Assembly: GCA_003140705.1 (NCBI GenBank)
Contig: PLKU01000140.1
Coordinates: forward strand, 1-8,403
Direction: 5' to 3'
DNA: 8,403 nt
DNA from: Acidobacteriaceae bacterium
Lineage (GTDB): Bacteria > Acidobacteriota > Terriglobia > Terriglobales > Acidobacteriaceae
The position numbers were made by a program, and so were the translations under genes. The notes beneath the pieces were generated by a model. The model was not told where the DNA came from. It searched no databases and worked only from the letters and a program-made list of their open reading frames with translations. Positions 1 to 6,664 of the stretch are shown here, in pieces; positions within the stretch are counted from its first letter, which is position 1; each line of letters begins with the position of its first letter.

Positions 1-34
1 ATGGCCCAGGGCCAGCAGCTAGTCACAACGGACT

Positions 35-79
35 AGTGAAGAGTAGCCGGTTGACTGCATCAACCGGCTACTCTTCACT
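35..79. repeat. Perfect 20-bp inverted repeat (hairpin) downstream of the DUF481 gene
   Basis: Bases 35-54 and 60-79 are exact reverse complements (arm begins AGTGAAGAGTAGCC) around a 5-nt loop CTGCA. The stem ends 19 bp beyond the stop codon of the leftward DUF481 gene. A second small hairpin, CTAGTC/GACTAG at 19-24 and 31-36, overlaps its left edge by 2 nt, so the two could not form fully together. There is no T-run on either side, so it is not a classic intrinsic terminator. A 3'-end stabilising structure, a bidirectional transcription barrier or a dispersed repeat are all possible. The structure is certain; the role is inferred. Confidence 0.8.
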
Positions 80-98
80 CACCACTTACCACGGAGAA

Positions 99-1175
99 TC
101 AGTGCCTTGCGAGGGTGACTCCCAGTCCCGTCGTGAGAATGATGTCGTTGCTCAATGTCCCGGCAGGCGGGAAGGACGTGTAGCGGTCACTGAACGCTGT
201 GTTCCAGCTGAAAAGCTTCCCGAGGTTGGTGGTGAAGGAAGAGTCGACGGAAAGCTCATACTTTCCTGGCTGGCTCAGGTCGGGATAGAAGTAGGTCTGC
301 TCAGTGAGAACGCTGCTTGCGCCGAGCTTCCGGGTGTAGACCTGGCCCAAATCTATGGCGGCGAAGCTGTTGGTGGGGCCGGGCGAATACGTCTCATGGG
401 TCCATACCACCCCGCCAAGGATATCGAAGGTCTGCGTCGCTGACTTGCTCACATGCCAGCCGAAGCCGCCTCCAACAATCGAGCGGAGGTCGAGGTCCTG
501 GAGTGCGTTGGCGGTGAAGTCTCCGGAACCGAATGCAAAGAGTTTGGGATTGAGGTTGTGGTCGTAGCGCAGACCGCCATCGGTGGTATTCGCGCTGGTG
601 CTGGGGACGGCGTTTGCGTTTGTGCTGTAAAGGGTATTGGCGTAGATCGAGGTCTTGTCAGTGCGCGTGCTCCGGGCCGCGGAGAATCCGCCGCCTAAGG
701 TGACCGTTTCGGAGTTTCCGCGAGCGAGGGCAAGGCTGACGGTGGCTGAGCCTGCCCAGGCATGACCCCAGCCGGGATGGAGGGAATCTTCGTAGGTCTT
801 CTGATCGGCCGGTGTGCGAAGGACCGTGACGGCAGCGGGGTCCAGCGTGGCGGAACCTGAGGAGGTAGCGACTATTAGGCCAGTTGCCGAACGCTCGATG
901 GAGGTGACCGATAGTGTCTGTTTCGCTGTGGGCAATACGAGTGGCTGCGTTGTCGTAAGGCTCGTCACCTGGTCCCAGGCAATGGCGATGGCGTCTGCCG
1001 CGTAGGCGGTTTTGAAGGTCAGCTTGCCGGATTCGAGGTTGACTGTTGTGCCCGTAAGGCGGTCGCCATTTTTCAGCAATACCGTGTCGGCATGGAGGGG
1101 TGGGCCGACAAGAACCGCATAGAGTGCGAACGCTAAAACAGACGCGGATGAGCGAAGAGGGAGATGCAAAGGCAT
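99..1175 (-). CDS. DUF481 family outer-membrane beta-barrel protein (YdiY-like)
   Basis: Encodes 358 aa. Residues 1-29 form a signal peptide: basic residue R8, hydrophobic core from about 11 to 24, likely cleavage after PPLHA. Next comes 'VLLKNGDRLTG' (about 32-42) and a second similar segment (about 85-122). Each looks like a small beta-rich SH3/LSm-like module of the kind often found before DUF481 domains. From about residue 135 the protein alternates short polar and aromatic strands, with a 'GNSET' motif like that of DUF481 salt-induced outer-membrane proteins, and this continues to the end as the barrel. DUF481 proteins are probable outer-membrane barrels of unknown substrate. The C-terminus is ...LARH rather than the usual aromatic residue. 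The ATG at 1175 is chosen because the signal peptide begins there. Shine-Dalgarno support is weak: AAGGA lies about 13 nt upstream. The gene diverges from the XRE regulator. Confidence 0.85.
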   Translation of the reverse strand: MPLHLPLRSSASVLAFALYAVLVGPPLHADTVLLKNGDRLTGTTVNLESGKLTFKTAYAADAIAIAWDQVTSLTTTQPLVLPTAKQTLSVTSIERSATGLIVATSSGSATLDPAAVTVLRTPADQKTYEDSLHPGWGHAWAGSATVSLALARGNSETVTLGGGFSAARSTRTDKTSIYANTLYSTNANAVPSTSANTTDGGLRYDHNLNPKLFAFGSGDFTANALQDLDLRSIVGGGFGWHVSKSATQTFDILGGVVWTHETYSPGPTNSFAAIDLGQVYTRKLGASSVLTEQTYFYPDLSQPGKYELSVDSSFTTNLGKLFSWNTAFSDRYTSFPPAGTLSNDIILTTGLGVTLARH

Positions 1176-1229
1176 GGGGAGGGTTTGGTCCTTTTCTTGA
1201 GCAAATGCTTATGGAATGGGCCAGCTCAG

Positions 1230-1243
1230 GAGAACCGATTCTC
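1230..1243. promoter_or_regulatory. Candidate operator/promoter in the divergent spacer between the DUF481 and XRE genes
   Basis: The 209-bp spacer (1176-1384) must carry both divergent promoters. It holds a short inverted repeat GAGAA-CCGA-TTCTC at 1230-1243. The right arm overlaps a weak rightward -35-like TTCTCG (1239-1244), set 17 bp from a -10-like TATGGT (1262-1267). An operator over a promoter would fit autoregulation by the XRE protein encoded downstream. Five-bp arms can arise by chance and the promoter match is poor. No good leftward promoter was seen. Confidence 0.25.
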
Positions 1244-1384
1244 GGGCCGCATCCTCTCGACTATGGTAACGCGAGCCCGGCTTCAGGGCAAAAAGGGTAC
1301 ATCGAACAAGCTTCAGAGATATTTCAGGAGAAAGAAAGCCGCTGGCGGGCAAAATGATTCGAGCAGGTCCGAAGGGAGATTTCG

Positions 1385-1984
1385 ATGGTCAAGAGTGTTT
1401 CGTACGCACAGTGGGCGCTGGCGCCATATTGCATCGGGATTAAACTCCGCGCCCTGCGAACGCAGAAGCGGCTCACGCTCTCGAGGCTGGCAGCGGAGAC
1501 CGGGCTTTCGACGGCACTGCTTTCCAAGCTGGAGACGGACAGGATGATTCCGACGCTGCCGACGCTGGCCACTATCAGCCGGGTGTACGGAGTGGGGATG
1601 GGTTATTTTTTCGCAGAACCCGCGCGGCACACTCTTTCCATTACTCGCAAGGCGCATTTAGAGGGTGAAGGCCGTGGTGCGGATGCCGTGAAGTTTATCC
1701 CGCTAAGCTCAGCGGGGGAAGGCGCGCGTCTGAAGGCGCAGATGGTCGAGTTTCCGGCTGGTGGCGCATCGACGGGGATGAGCTCATTTTCAGAGATGAG
1801 CGGGCTGGTTTATGTTCTGGAAGGCAGGCTGCAGTTGGATGCGGGCGGGATGCAAGAAGTGCTCGAAACGGGCGATTGTGCCTACATGGAGAGCGGCATG
1901 GCGCTGGCTTGGAGCGCAGCAGGCAAACATCGCTGCCGGGTGCTGGCGGTGATGGCAGGAGCTGTCCCGCGAACCGAAGGGTGA
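1385..1984 (+). CDS. XRE-family transcriptional regulator with C-terminal cupin-like domain
   Basis: Encodes 199 aa. Residues 18-76 are an XRE/Cro-type helix-turn-helix: GIKLRALRTQKRLTLSRLA, then the recognition region ETGLSTALLSKLE and the typical tail with P56 and a final YFF. Residues about 115-193 form a cupin-like beta-barrel ('VYVLEGRLQL', 'ETGDCAYMESG'). HTH-cupin regulators usually sense a small metabolite. Here the conserved histidines of the metal-binding cupin motif are absent: the region reads GMSSFSEMSG, and there is no His in the second motif. The pocket is therefore probably metal-free. The ATG at 1385 has a good Shine-Dalgarno (GGGAG, 6 nt away). Its targets are unknown. The divergent DUF481 gene and its own promoter are the obvious candidates, by position only. 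Confidence 0.88.
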   Translation: MVKSVSYAQWALAPYCIGIKLRALRTQKRLTLSRLAAETGLSTALLSKLETDRMIPTLPTLATISRVYGVGMGYFFAEPARHTLSITRKAHLEGEGRGADAVKFIPLSSAGEGARLKAQMVEFPAGGASTGMSSFSEMSGLVYVLEGRLQLDAGGMQEVLETGDCAYMESGMALAWSAAGKHRCRVLAVMAGAVPRTEG

Positions 1985-1993
1985 GCGCGAAAG

Positions 1994-2536
1994 TCAGTTC
2001 TGGGTATGTGCAATCAACTGGAATGAGTCAAGGAAGCGCGTGGAGCCTGGATATCGTTCCGCGATCGGTGCTGCTGTCAGCGTCTGATAGAGCATGGTGC
2101 CGACGAGGTAAACACGGCCTGAGAAATGATAGGTATCGCTCTCTGCCTCAAACTCAACGCCGTGATAGATACCCAGCGTGATCTTCTTTCCACTGATGAG
2201 ATGGCCGTTAACGTTGCCAATGGCACCTTTCTGTGCTCCATCCAGAAGAGCGTCAGGATCTCTGCTTGCGGCCGCTGCCCCGTAGCCGCAGACACCAATG
2301 AAAAGAGCTGCAGATCCATCCTGCACGGAATATGCACGCAGCTCGAAAGATCCAGCATCGGTGGGAACATTTTGCTTGGTCAAAGTGGGCTCGCCAGGAG
2401 CAGATGTGCTGAATCCATCCAACGGAAAGGTGTAGGTCTTCCAATCCGGCGTTTGCGCGGCAAGCGTTGCGGCCAACGAAAGCAGGCCCGCGGAAAGGAC
2501 AAGACGACGTTGCAGGGAATTGTGTTTCACGAACAT
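1994..2536 (-). CDS. Small exported protein of unknown function
   Basis: Encodes 180 aa. The N-terminus (MFVKHNSLQRR, then a hydrophobic run to about residue 27, ending TLAAQ) is a clear Sec signal peptide, so the product is periplasmic or secreted. The mature part starts with 'YTFPLDGFSTSAPGEP' and ends with 'GRVYLVGTMLYQTL...TRFLDSFQL'. I recognise this layout from conserved hypothetical exported proteins of soil bacteria ('FPG-P' near the start, 'R-YLVG--LYQ' and 'RFLDSF' near the end), but I know no function. One Cys (in GVCGYG) is visible. The frame stays open upstream to 2701. I chose the ATG at 2536 because the signal peptide starts there and GGAG lies just upstream, although very close. 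The stop is 9 bp from the stop of the convergent XRE gene, so their transcripts probably overlap. Confidence 0.75.
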   Translation of the reverse strand: MFVKHNSLQRRLVLSAGLLSLAATLAAQTPDWKTYTFPLDGFSTSAPGEPTLTKQNVPTDAGSFELRAYSVQDGSAALFIGVCGYGAAAASRDPDALLDGAQKGAIGNVNGHLISGKKITLGIYHGVEFEAESDTYHFSGRVYLVGTMLYQTLTAAPIAERYPGSTRFLDSFQLIAHTQN

Positions 2537-2634
2537 TCTCCAGGAATTATTTAGGCTTAGGTGAACACCGTAGAAGTCATGTAGGCAAGTGAAAGTTGCA
2601 CCGTTGAGGTTACTTCTTGCTGATCGTTCACGGT

Positions 2635-2663
2635 TTGCCGGTTCCTGGGGCAGTCTGTAGGAT
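2635..2663 (+). promoter_or_regulatory. Candidate sigma-70-type promoter for the MFS gene
   Basis: TTGCCG (2635-2640) lies 17 bp before TAGGAT (2658-2663). Initiation near 2670 would leave about 20 nt of leader before the ATG at 2691. It would exclude the TTG at 2667 as a start codon. Matches to consensus are partial. Confidence 0.35.
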
Positions 2664-2690
2664 GATTTGGAACTTGAAAGACCTGAGATC

Positions 2691-4025
2691 ATGCGACCCA
2701 ATCTTCATCTGATGAAGGCAACCCTTACCGGAGCATTGGGCGGGCTGCTTTTTGGATTCGATACCATCGTTATCTCCGGCGCGATTGACGCGCTGGTCCG
2801 GCTATACGGGTTGAGCGCACAGGGCAAGGGCCTGACCGTCGCCATTGGGCTGGTTGGCACAGTCGTGGGAGCACTGGGCGCAGGCGTGGTGGGGCAAAGG
2901 TTAGGTGGGCGCGAAGCCCTTCGATTGACCGCGATTCTTTATGTTGTCTCCGCCATTGGTTGCGGGCTGGCATGGAACTGGCCTTCATTTATGCTCTTCA
3001 GATTTGTTGGAGGGCTTGGAATCGGCGCATCCTCGGTGCTGGGACCGGTGTACATTGCGGAACTCGCTCCGGCTAAGTGGCGTGGGCGGCTGGTTGGAAT
3101 GTTTCAGTTCAACATCGTGACGGGCATTCTTTTGGCTTACGTGTCGAACTATTGGATTCGGACGTTGCAGTTGGGCGCGACGGAATGGCGCTGGCAAATT
3201 GGTATATCGGTGCTGCCGGCGTTCGGGTTCCTGCTACTCCTGTTTGGGATCCCGAAGAGCCCGCGCTGGAGCGCCTCCCGCAACCAGATCGACGACGCAC
3301 TGGCGGTGTTGAAGCTGATAGGTGAACCCGATCCAAAGACTGAGCTCGATGACATCCGCGCGGCGCTTGAGCAAGAACACGCTTCTGCCCATGAGCCTGT
3401 GTTTCAATGGAAGTATCGCTATCCGCTTTTCCTGGCCATTTCAATTGGCGCATTCAACCAATTGGCCGGAATCAATGCGATTCTTTACTATCTTCCCAAC
3501 ATTTTTTCATCGGCGGGTTTCAGCCAGATCTCAGGCGATCAGCAGGCAATTGCGATCGGGTTCACGAATCTTATCTTCACGATGGTGGGCATGAGCGTGA
3601 TCGACAAGCTGGGGCGGAAGACGCTTTTGCTCGTTGGCGCGGCGGGGACGGCGGGCTGTCTTGCGGGCGTGGCGTGGCTGTTCAAGACGCACTCTCATCC
3701 GGGAGCGCTTGTTTGGATTCTGGTGACCTATATAGCGTTTTTCGCGCTTTCTCAGGGGGCTGTCATCTGGGTATACATCGGGGAGGTGTTTCCGAATTCT
3801 GTTCGCTCTAAGGGCCAAGGTGTGGGCAACGCGAGCCACTGGATCATGAACACAGTGATTGCGCTTGAGTTCCCGGTAGTAGTGCACTTTCTGAATACGG
3901 AGACACCGTTTGTTTTTTTTGCGGTGATGACGATGGTGCAATTCCTGGTGGTATTGATTGCCTATCCGGAGACCAAGGGGGAGACCCTGGAGGCGTTGCA
4001 GCGCAGGTTTGTCTCGTCAGACTAG
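2691..4025 (+). CDS. Sugar porter family MFS transporter
   Basis: Encodes 444 aa with about twelve hydrophobic membrane segments, an inner-membrane sugar permease, probably an H+ symporter. Sugar porter (TC 2.A.1.1) signatures in order: GALGGLLFGFDT in TM1 (about 14-25), WRGRLVGMFQ after TM4, the central loop 'PKSPRW' (188-193, usual form PESPRW, so E is replaced by K), 'NQLAGINAILYY' in TM7 (256-267), 'DKLGRKTLL' after TM8, and 'PETKG' (426-430) after TM12. The first cytoplasmic loop reads QRLGGREAL, a variant of the usual GRR/GRK signature. The substrate cannot be read from sequence. The class II aldolase downstream suggests a deoxy-sugar or pentose, by inference. The frame extends back to a TTG at 2667 with AGGA upstream. 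I prefer the ATG at 2691 because family members start close to TM1 and because of the promoter position; the ATG at 2712 is also possible. Confidence 0.93.
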   Translation: MRPNLHLMKATLTGALGGLLFGFDTIVISGAIDALVRLYGLSAQGKGLTVAIGLVGTVVGALGAGVVGQRLGGREALRLTAILYVVSAIGCGLAWNWPSFMLFRFVGGLGIGASSVLGPVYIAELAPAKWRGRLVGMFQFNIVTGILLAYVSNYWIRTLQLGATEWRWQIGISVLPAFGFLLLLFGIPKSPRWSASRNQIDDALAVLKLIGEPDPKTELDDIRAALEQEHASAHEPVFQWKYRYPLFLAISIGAFNQLAGINAILYYLPNIFSSAGFSQISGDQQAIAIGFTNLIFTMVGMSVIDKLGRKTLLLVGAAGTAGCLAGVAWLFKTHSHPGALVWILVTYIAFFALSQGAVIWVYIGEVFPNSVRSKGQGVGNASHWIMNTVIALEFPVVVHFLNTETPFVFFAVMTMVQFLVVLIAYPETKGETLEALQRRFVSSD

Positions 4026-4047
4026 GTTTATAAACTCCAACTCAATC

Positions 4048-4094
4048 GTGACCTCAGTCACCGGCTGATTGCTGCAATTGGCGCTATATATAAT
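4048..4094 (+). promoter_or_regulatory. Candidate promoter with adjacent inverted repeat before the aldolase gene
   Basis: A perfect -10 box TATAAT (4089-4094) lies in an AT-rich patch of an otherwise GC-rich region. No good -35 is seen; the nearest is GATTGC at 4067-4072, 16 bp upstream. An inverted repeat GTGAC-CTCA-GTCAC (4048-4061) is centred about 46 bp before the expected start point, a typical site for an activator or repressor. A 10-bp palindrome GTTTATAAAC (4026-4035) directly follows the MFS stop codon. The 131-bp gap and this -10 suggest that the aldolase can be transcribed on its own. Confidence 0.4.
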
Positions 4095-4156
4095 TTACGT
4101 GTGGTTTGACCGGGCTTTCATTGGCGCGGTGAAGCAACTCATGCGTGAGGTTGATG

Positions 4157-5029
4157 ATGGAGCACATCGCGGTTCCGGTTTCAGACCAAGTCAGGGAAGT
4201 GGTGCAGGCTGTGGTCGAGGCTTTGCAGGCACCAAAAGTCGATGAGATTTCGCCACTGGTAACTGCCAACTCCTTTGAGGCCGATGCCTTGCGTGCAGAG
4301 ATCATCCGCGTGGGCCGGAAGCTTTGGGAACGGCAATATGTCGACGGAAACGGCGGCAACATCAGCGTTCGCCTTGGATCAAAGTATGTGCTTTGTACGC
4401 CGACCATGCTGAGCAAAGGGGACTTGGAGCCCGCCGACATCTGCCTTTCAGATTTGGAAGGGAACATTCTTGCCGGTGACCGATCGAGGACCAGCGAGCT
4501 CCTCTTGCATTTAGAGATCTACAAGGCGAACTCGCGGGCGCGGGCGGTGCTGCATTGCCATCCGCCCTATGCAACGGCTTTCGCCATCACCGGGACAATA
4601 CCGCCAAACGGGCTGATTCCGGAGTACGAGGTTTTTATTGGGCCGGCAGCAGTGGCGCCTTACGAGACACCTGGCACTCAGGCCTTTGCCGAGACAGTGC
4701 TGCCCTATGTGCAGGAGCACAATACAATCCTGCTTGGCAACCACGGGATCGTGTGCTGGGCCGACACGGTGACCCACGCAGAGTGGCTGGCGGAGATCCT
4801 GGATACCTACTGCAAGACCTACCTGATTGCCAAGCAGATTGGTGAACCGCTGAAGTTTATTCCGGATAGCAAGATCGAGGAGATCCTGGCGCTGAAGCGG
4901 CGCCTTGGCTTCCCGGATGCGCGGATGGGGCGGATCGCCGAGACGGTAGAAATGGCCAAAGGAAAGCACACCGCCGAGCTCGACCAGCTTGTGGAACAGG
5001 TAGTGGCGCGGCTTGAAGGGCGAGACTAA
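4157..5029 (+). CDS. Class II (zinc-dependent) aldolase/adducin family protein with terminal helices
   Basis: Encodes 290 aa. The aldolase core spans about 42-230. It shows the phosphate-binding GNGGNIS (64-70), TPTMLSKGDL (81-90), catalytic Glu in TSE (E114), zinc ligands HCH (H133 and H135) and NHG (H196). All residues of the L-fuculose-phosphate aldolase / L-ribulose-5-phosphate 4-epimerase family are therefore present, and the protein should be an active lyase or epimerase on a phosphorylated sugar. The length exceeds FucA (about 215 aa) at both ends. Residues 9-24 form an amphipathic helix joined by a Pro-containing linker to the core. Residues 272-288 (AELDQLVEQVVARLEG) form a similar C-terminal helix. 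The ATG at 4157 has TGAGG 6 nt upstream; ATG 4154 and GTG 4145 are in-frame alternatives. The upstream neighbour is a sugar permease, so sugar catabolism is likely. The exact substrate is unknown. Confidence 0.9.
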   Translation: MEHIAVPVSDQVREVVQAVVEALQAPKVDEISPLVTANSFEADALRAEIIRVGRKLWERQYVDGNGGNISVRLGSKYVLCTPTMLSKGDLEPADICLSDLEGNILAGDRSRTSELLLHLEIYKANSRARAVLHCHPPYATAFAITGTIPPNGLIPEYEVFIGPAAVAPYETPGTQAFAETVLPYVQEHNTILLGNHGIVCWADTVTHAEWLAEILDTYCKTYLIAKQIGEPLKFIPDSKIEEILALKRRLGFPDARMGRIAETVEMAKGKHTAELDQLVEQVVARLEGRD

Positions 5030-5106
5030 GACGGTCTACGGCGAGAGAAAAGCGAAAACTATGGTACACTGGGTTTGCGCTCAGTGATTTGGCCGTGAGC
5101 AGCGGT

Positions 5107-5122
5107 TTGCCTTCGAAGGCAA
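5107..5122. repeat. 16-bp perfect palindrome downstream of the aldolase gene
   Basis: TTGCCTTCGAAGGCAA is a perfect palindrome located 77 bp after the aldolase stop codon. It could be a protein-binding site or a short hairpin (6-bp stem, TCGA loop). No T-run follows, so it is not a convincing intrinsic terminator. Confidence 0.6.
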
Positions 5123-5274
5123 GTTTGCCTGGCACAGATTTCCCCCAAGCCCTACAGCGTGTACCCCTTGAGTCTCCTGCCGGTGATTCTGCGATGGACC
5201 TTGAATGGGTTCAGCACTCCGATGTTTTGCCCCTTGAATGGGATTGGCGAATTGGATTGGCGCAGATGAAAATC

Positions 5275-5409
5275 GGGAAGAACGGGAGCGGGTAGCCGAG
5301 CGGCAGTACGCCGTTTGGCAAACTAGTAGCGTGTGGCAGCTCCGGGCCGTTAGCGTTCTCCCTTTGAATGCTTTTTGGCCAGTCCCGTGGACGTTTTTGG
5401 TTCTCCCTT
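5275..5409 (+). other. Possible structured leader upstream of the RNA helicase gene
   Basis: The 490 bp between the aldolase and the helicase hold no convincing gene. GGGAAGAACG (5275-5284) can pair with CGTTCTCCC (5354-5362) over about 70 nt, with one bulged A. The decamer GTTCTCCCTT occurs twice (5355-5364 and 5400-5409, 45 nt apart), so either copy could pair with the same upstream arm. Smaller hairpins fit inside, such as CGGC-AGTA-CGCCG and GTTT-GGC-AAAC near 5297-5325. CCTTGAATGGG is repeated at 5199-5209 and 5232-5242, and GATTGGCG at 5242-5249 and 5255-5262. This would suit a regulated 5' leader, but folding was judged by eye and no promoter was identified. Confidence 0.3.
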
Positions 5410-5520
5410 ACGCATATCGATAAGCGGGCTCGCGCCTGAAAAGCTTTAGTGTGCGCGCCTCATGACTGGTTCCGATTGCAGGCCTTCCCAGAATGGCGGC
5501 TCGCGGAACACTTAGGAAAT

Positions 5521-6663
5521 TTGAATACATTGACAACACAGTTTTCGCAGTTCTCTCTTTCGGCCCCGCTGATGGCGCGGCTCAACGCTAACAAATTTGA
5601 AACCCCGACTCCGGTGCAGAAAGGCGCAATTCCGCCGGCACTGGATGGCCGCGACGTGCTTGCAACGGCACAGACAGGAACTGGCAAGACGCTCAGCTTC
5701 CTGATTCCGATTGTGGAACAGATGCAGAAGAGCGAAGCCAAGGGCGCGCAAGCGCTGATCCTGCTGCCGACGCGCGAGCTGGCCATGCAGGTGGAAAATG
5801 CATTTCGCACCATCCGTACCGGCTCGGCGCAAACGGTTGCGCTGGTGGTTGGCGGGATGGCGGAAAGGTCGCAGCTTGAGGCGATTCGGCGCGGGGCGCG
5901 GCTGATAGTGGCCACACCGGGGCGGCTTGAGGACTTCCTGAAGCGGAAGCTGGTTCGGCTGGACGGGGTGAAGATCCTGGTGCTGGACGAGGTTGACCGC
6001 ATGCTCGATATGGGATTTCAACCGGCGATAGCTCGGATTGCAGGGATGCTGCCAACGGAACGGCAGACGCTTTGCTACTCGGCCACGCTCGAAGGTTCGG
6101 TGAAGGAAGTGGCGCGGAAGTACCTGAACGATCCGGCGCGCATTGAGATTGGTTCGATTTTGAAGCCGGCGGAGAATGTTGAGCTGCGCACGTTTGAGGT
6201 GGAGCCGGACAAGAAGCAGGAGCTTCTGGAACACCTGCTGGGCGCGGAGACTGGGAGCTTTCTGGTTTTCGTGCGGACCAAGCATGGAGCGGACCGAGTG
6301 GCGCGCAGGCTGGTTAGATCAGGGCATTCTGCAACGCAGATTCACGGTGACCGTTCGCAAGCCCAGCGGAACCAGGCTTTGCGGAGTTTTTCTGAGGGCC
6401 ACCACCGGGTGCTGGTTGCAACTGATGTAGCCGCGCGCGGCATCGACGTGGCCAACGTGGCGCATGTAATCAATTACGACATGCCCAAAGTGGCAGAAGA
6501 TTTTGTTCATCGTGTTGGACGGACGGGGAGAGCCTCTGCGCATGGTGTGGCCTCGACCTTTGCCGGGCCGGCAGAACGGAATGATCTGCGCAAAATCGAA
6601 AAGACGTTGTCGATTTCGATGAAGCGGTTCCGGGTTCGGTCGGCGGATTTGAACGCAGCGTAA
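5521..6663 (+). CDS. DEAD-box ATP-dependent RNA helicase, short RhlE-like
   Basis: Encodes 380 aa from the TTG at 5521. All core motifs appear in order: Q motif with upstream Phe (F11...TPVQ 30-33), motif I AQTGTGKT (50-57), Ia PTRELA (83-88), GG (111-112), TPGRL (132-136), motif II DEVD (156-159), motif III SAT (187-189), motif IV FLVFVRTK, motif V ATDVAARGID, and motif VI HRVGRTGRA. The A-to-V change in DEAD keeps the catalytic Asp-Glu and is tolerated in the superfamily. The protein stops soon after the second RecA-like domain, without the basic C-terminal tail or RNA-binding domain of many RhlE/CsdA enzymes. It probably remodels RNA during ribosome assembly or decay in the cytoplasm. The frame extends to a GTG at 5449, but those 24 residues do not resemble a helicase and lack a Shine-Dalgarno. 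TTG 5521 has TTAGGA 3 nt upstream. Confidence 0.92.
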   Translation: MNTLTTQFSQFSLSAPLMARLNANKFETPTPVQKGAIPPALDGRDVLATAQTGTGKTLSFLIPIVEQMQKSEAKGAQALILLPTRELAMQVENAFRTIRTGSAQTVALVVGGMAERSQLEAIRRGARLIVATPGRLEDFLKRKLVRLDGVKILVLDEVDRMLDMGFQPAIARIAGMLPTERQTLCYSATLEGSVKEVARKYLNDPARIEIGSILKPAENVELRTFEVEPDKKQELLEHLLGAETGSFLVFVRTKHGADRVARRLVRSGHSATQIHGDRSQAQRNQALRSFSEGHHRVLVATDVAARGIDVANVAHVINYDMPKVAEDFVHRVGRTGRASAHGVASTFAGPAERNDLRKIEKTLSISMKRFRVRSADLNAA

Positions 6664-6664
6664 G

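Noticed and set aside
1..36. Possible C-terminal end of a rightward gene (frame 1 reads to a TAG at 34-36)
   Set aside because: Only 11 codons are visible with no recognisable protein end. The position just before the hairpin is suggestive of a convergent neighbour, but the frame cannot be tested inside the window.
36..698. Rightward open frames opposite the DUF481 gene
   Set aside because: They are antisense shadows. The leftward frame has a signal peptide and family motifs, and the rightward products have none.
5061..5070. Promoter -10 (TACACT) after the aldolase gene
   Set aside because: No -35-like hexamer occurs at 15-19 bp upstream.
5275..5362. tRNA-like fold (the stretch 'TAGCCGAGCGG' recalls a D-arm of Leu/Ser tRNAs)
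   Set aside because: There is no T-arm with GGTTCGAATCC-type sequence, no anticodon arm and no CCA end.
5089..5423. Two short rightward frames between the aldolase and the helicase
   Set aside because: Low-complexity products of 61-68 aa, with no ribosome-binding site or family features. The region is better explained as a leader with repeats.
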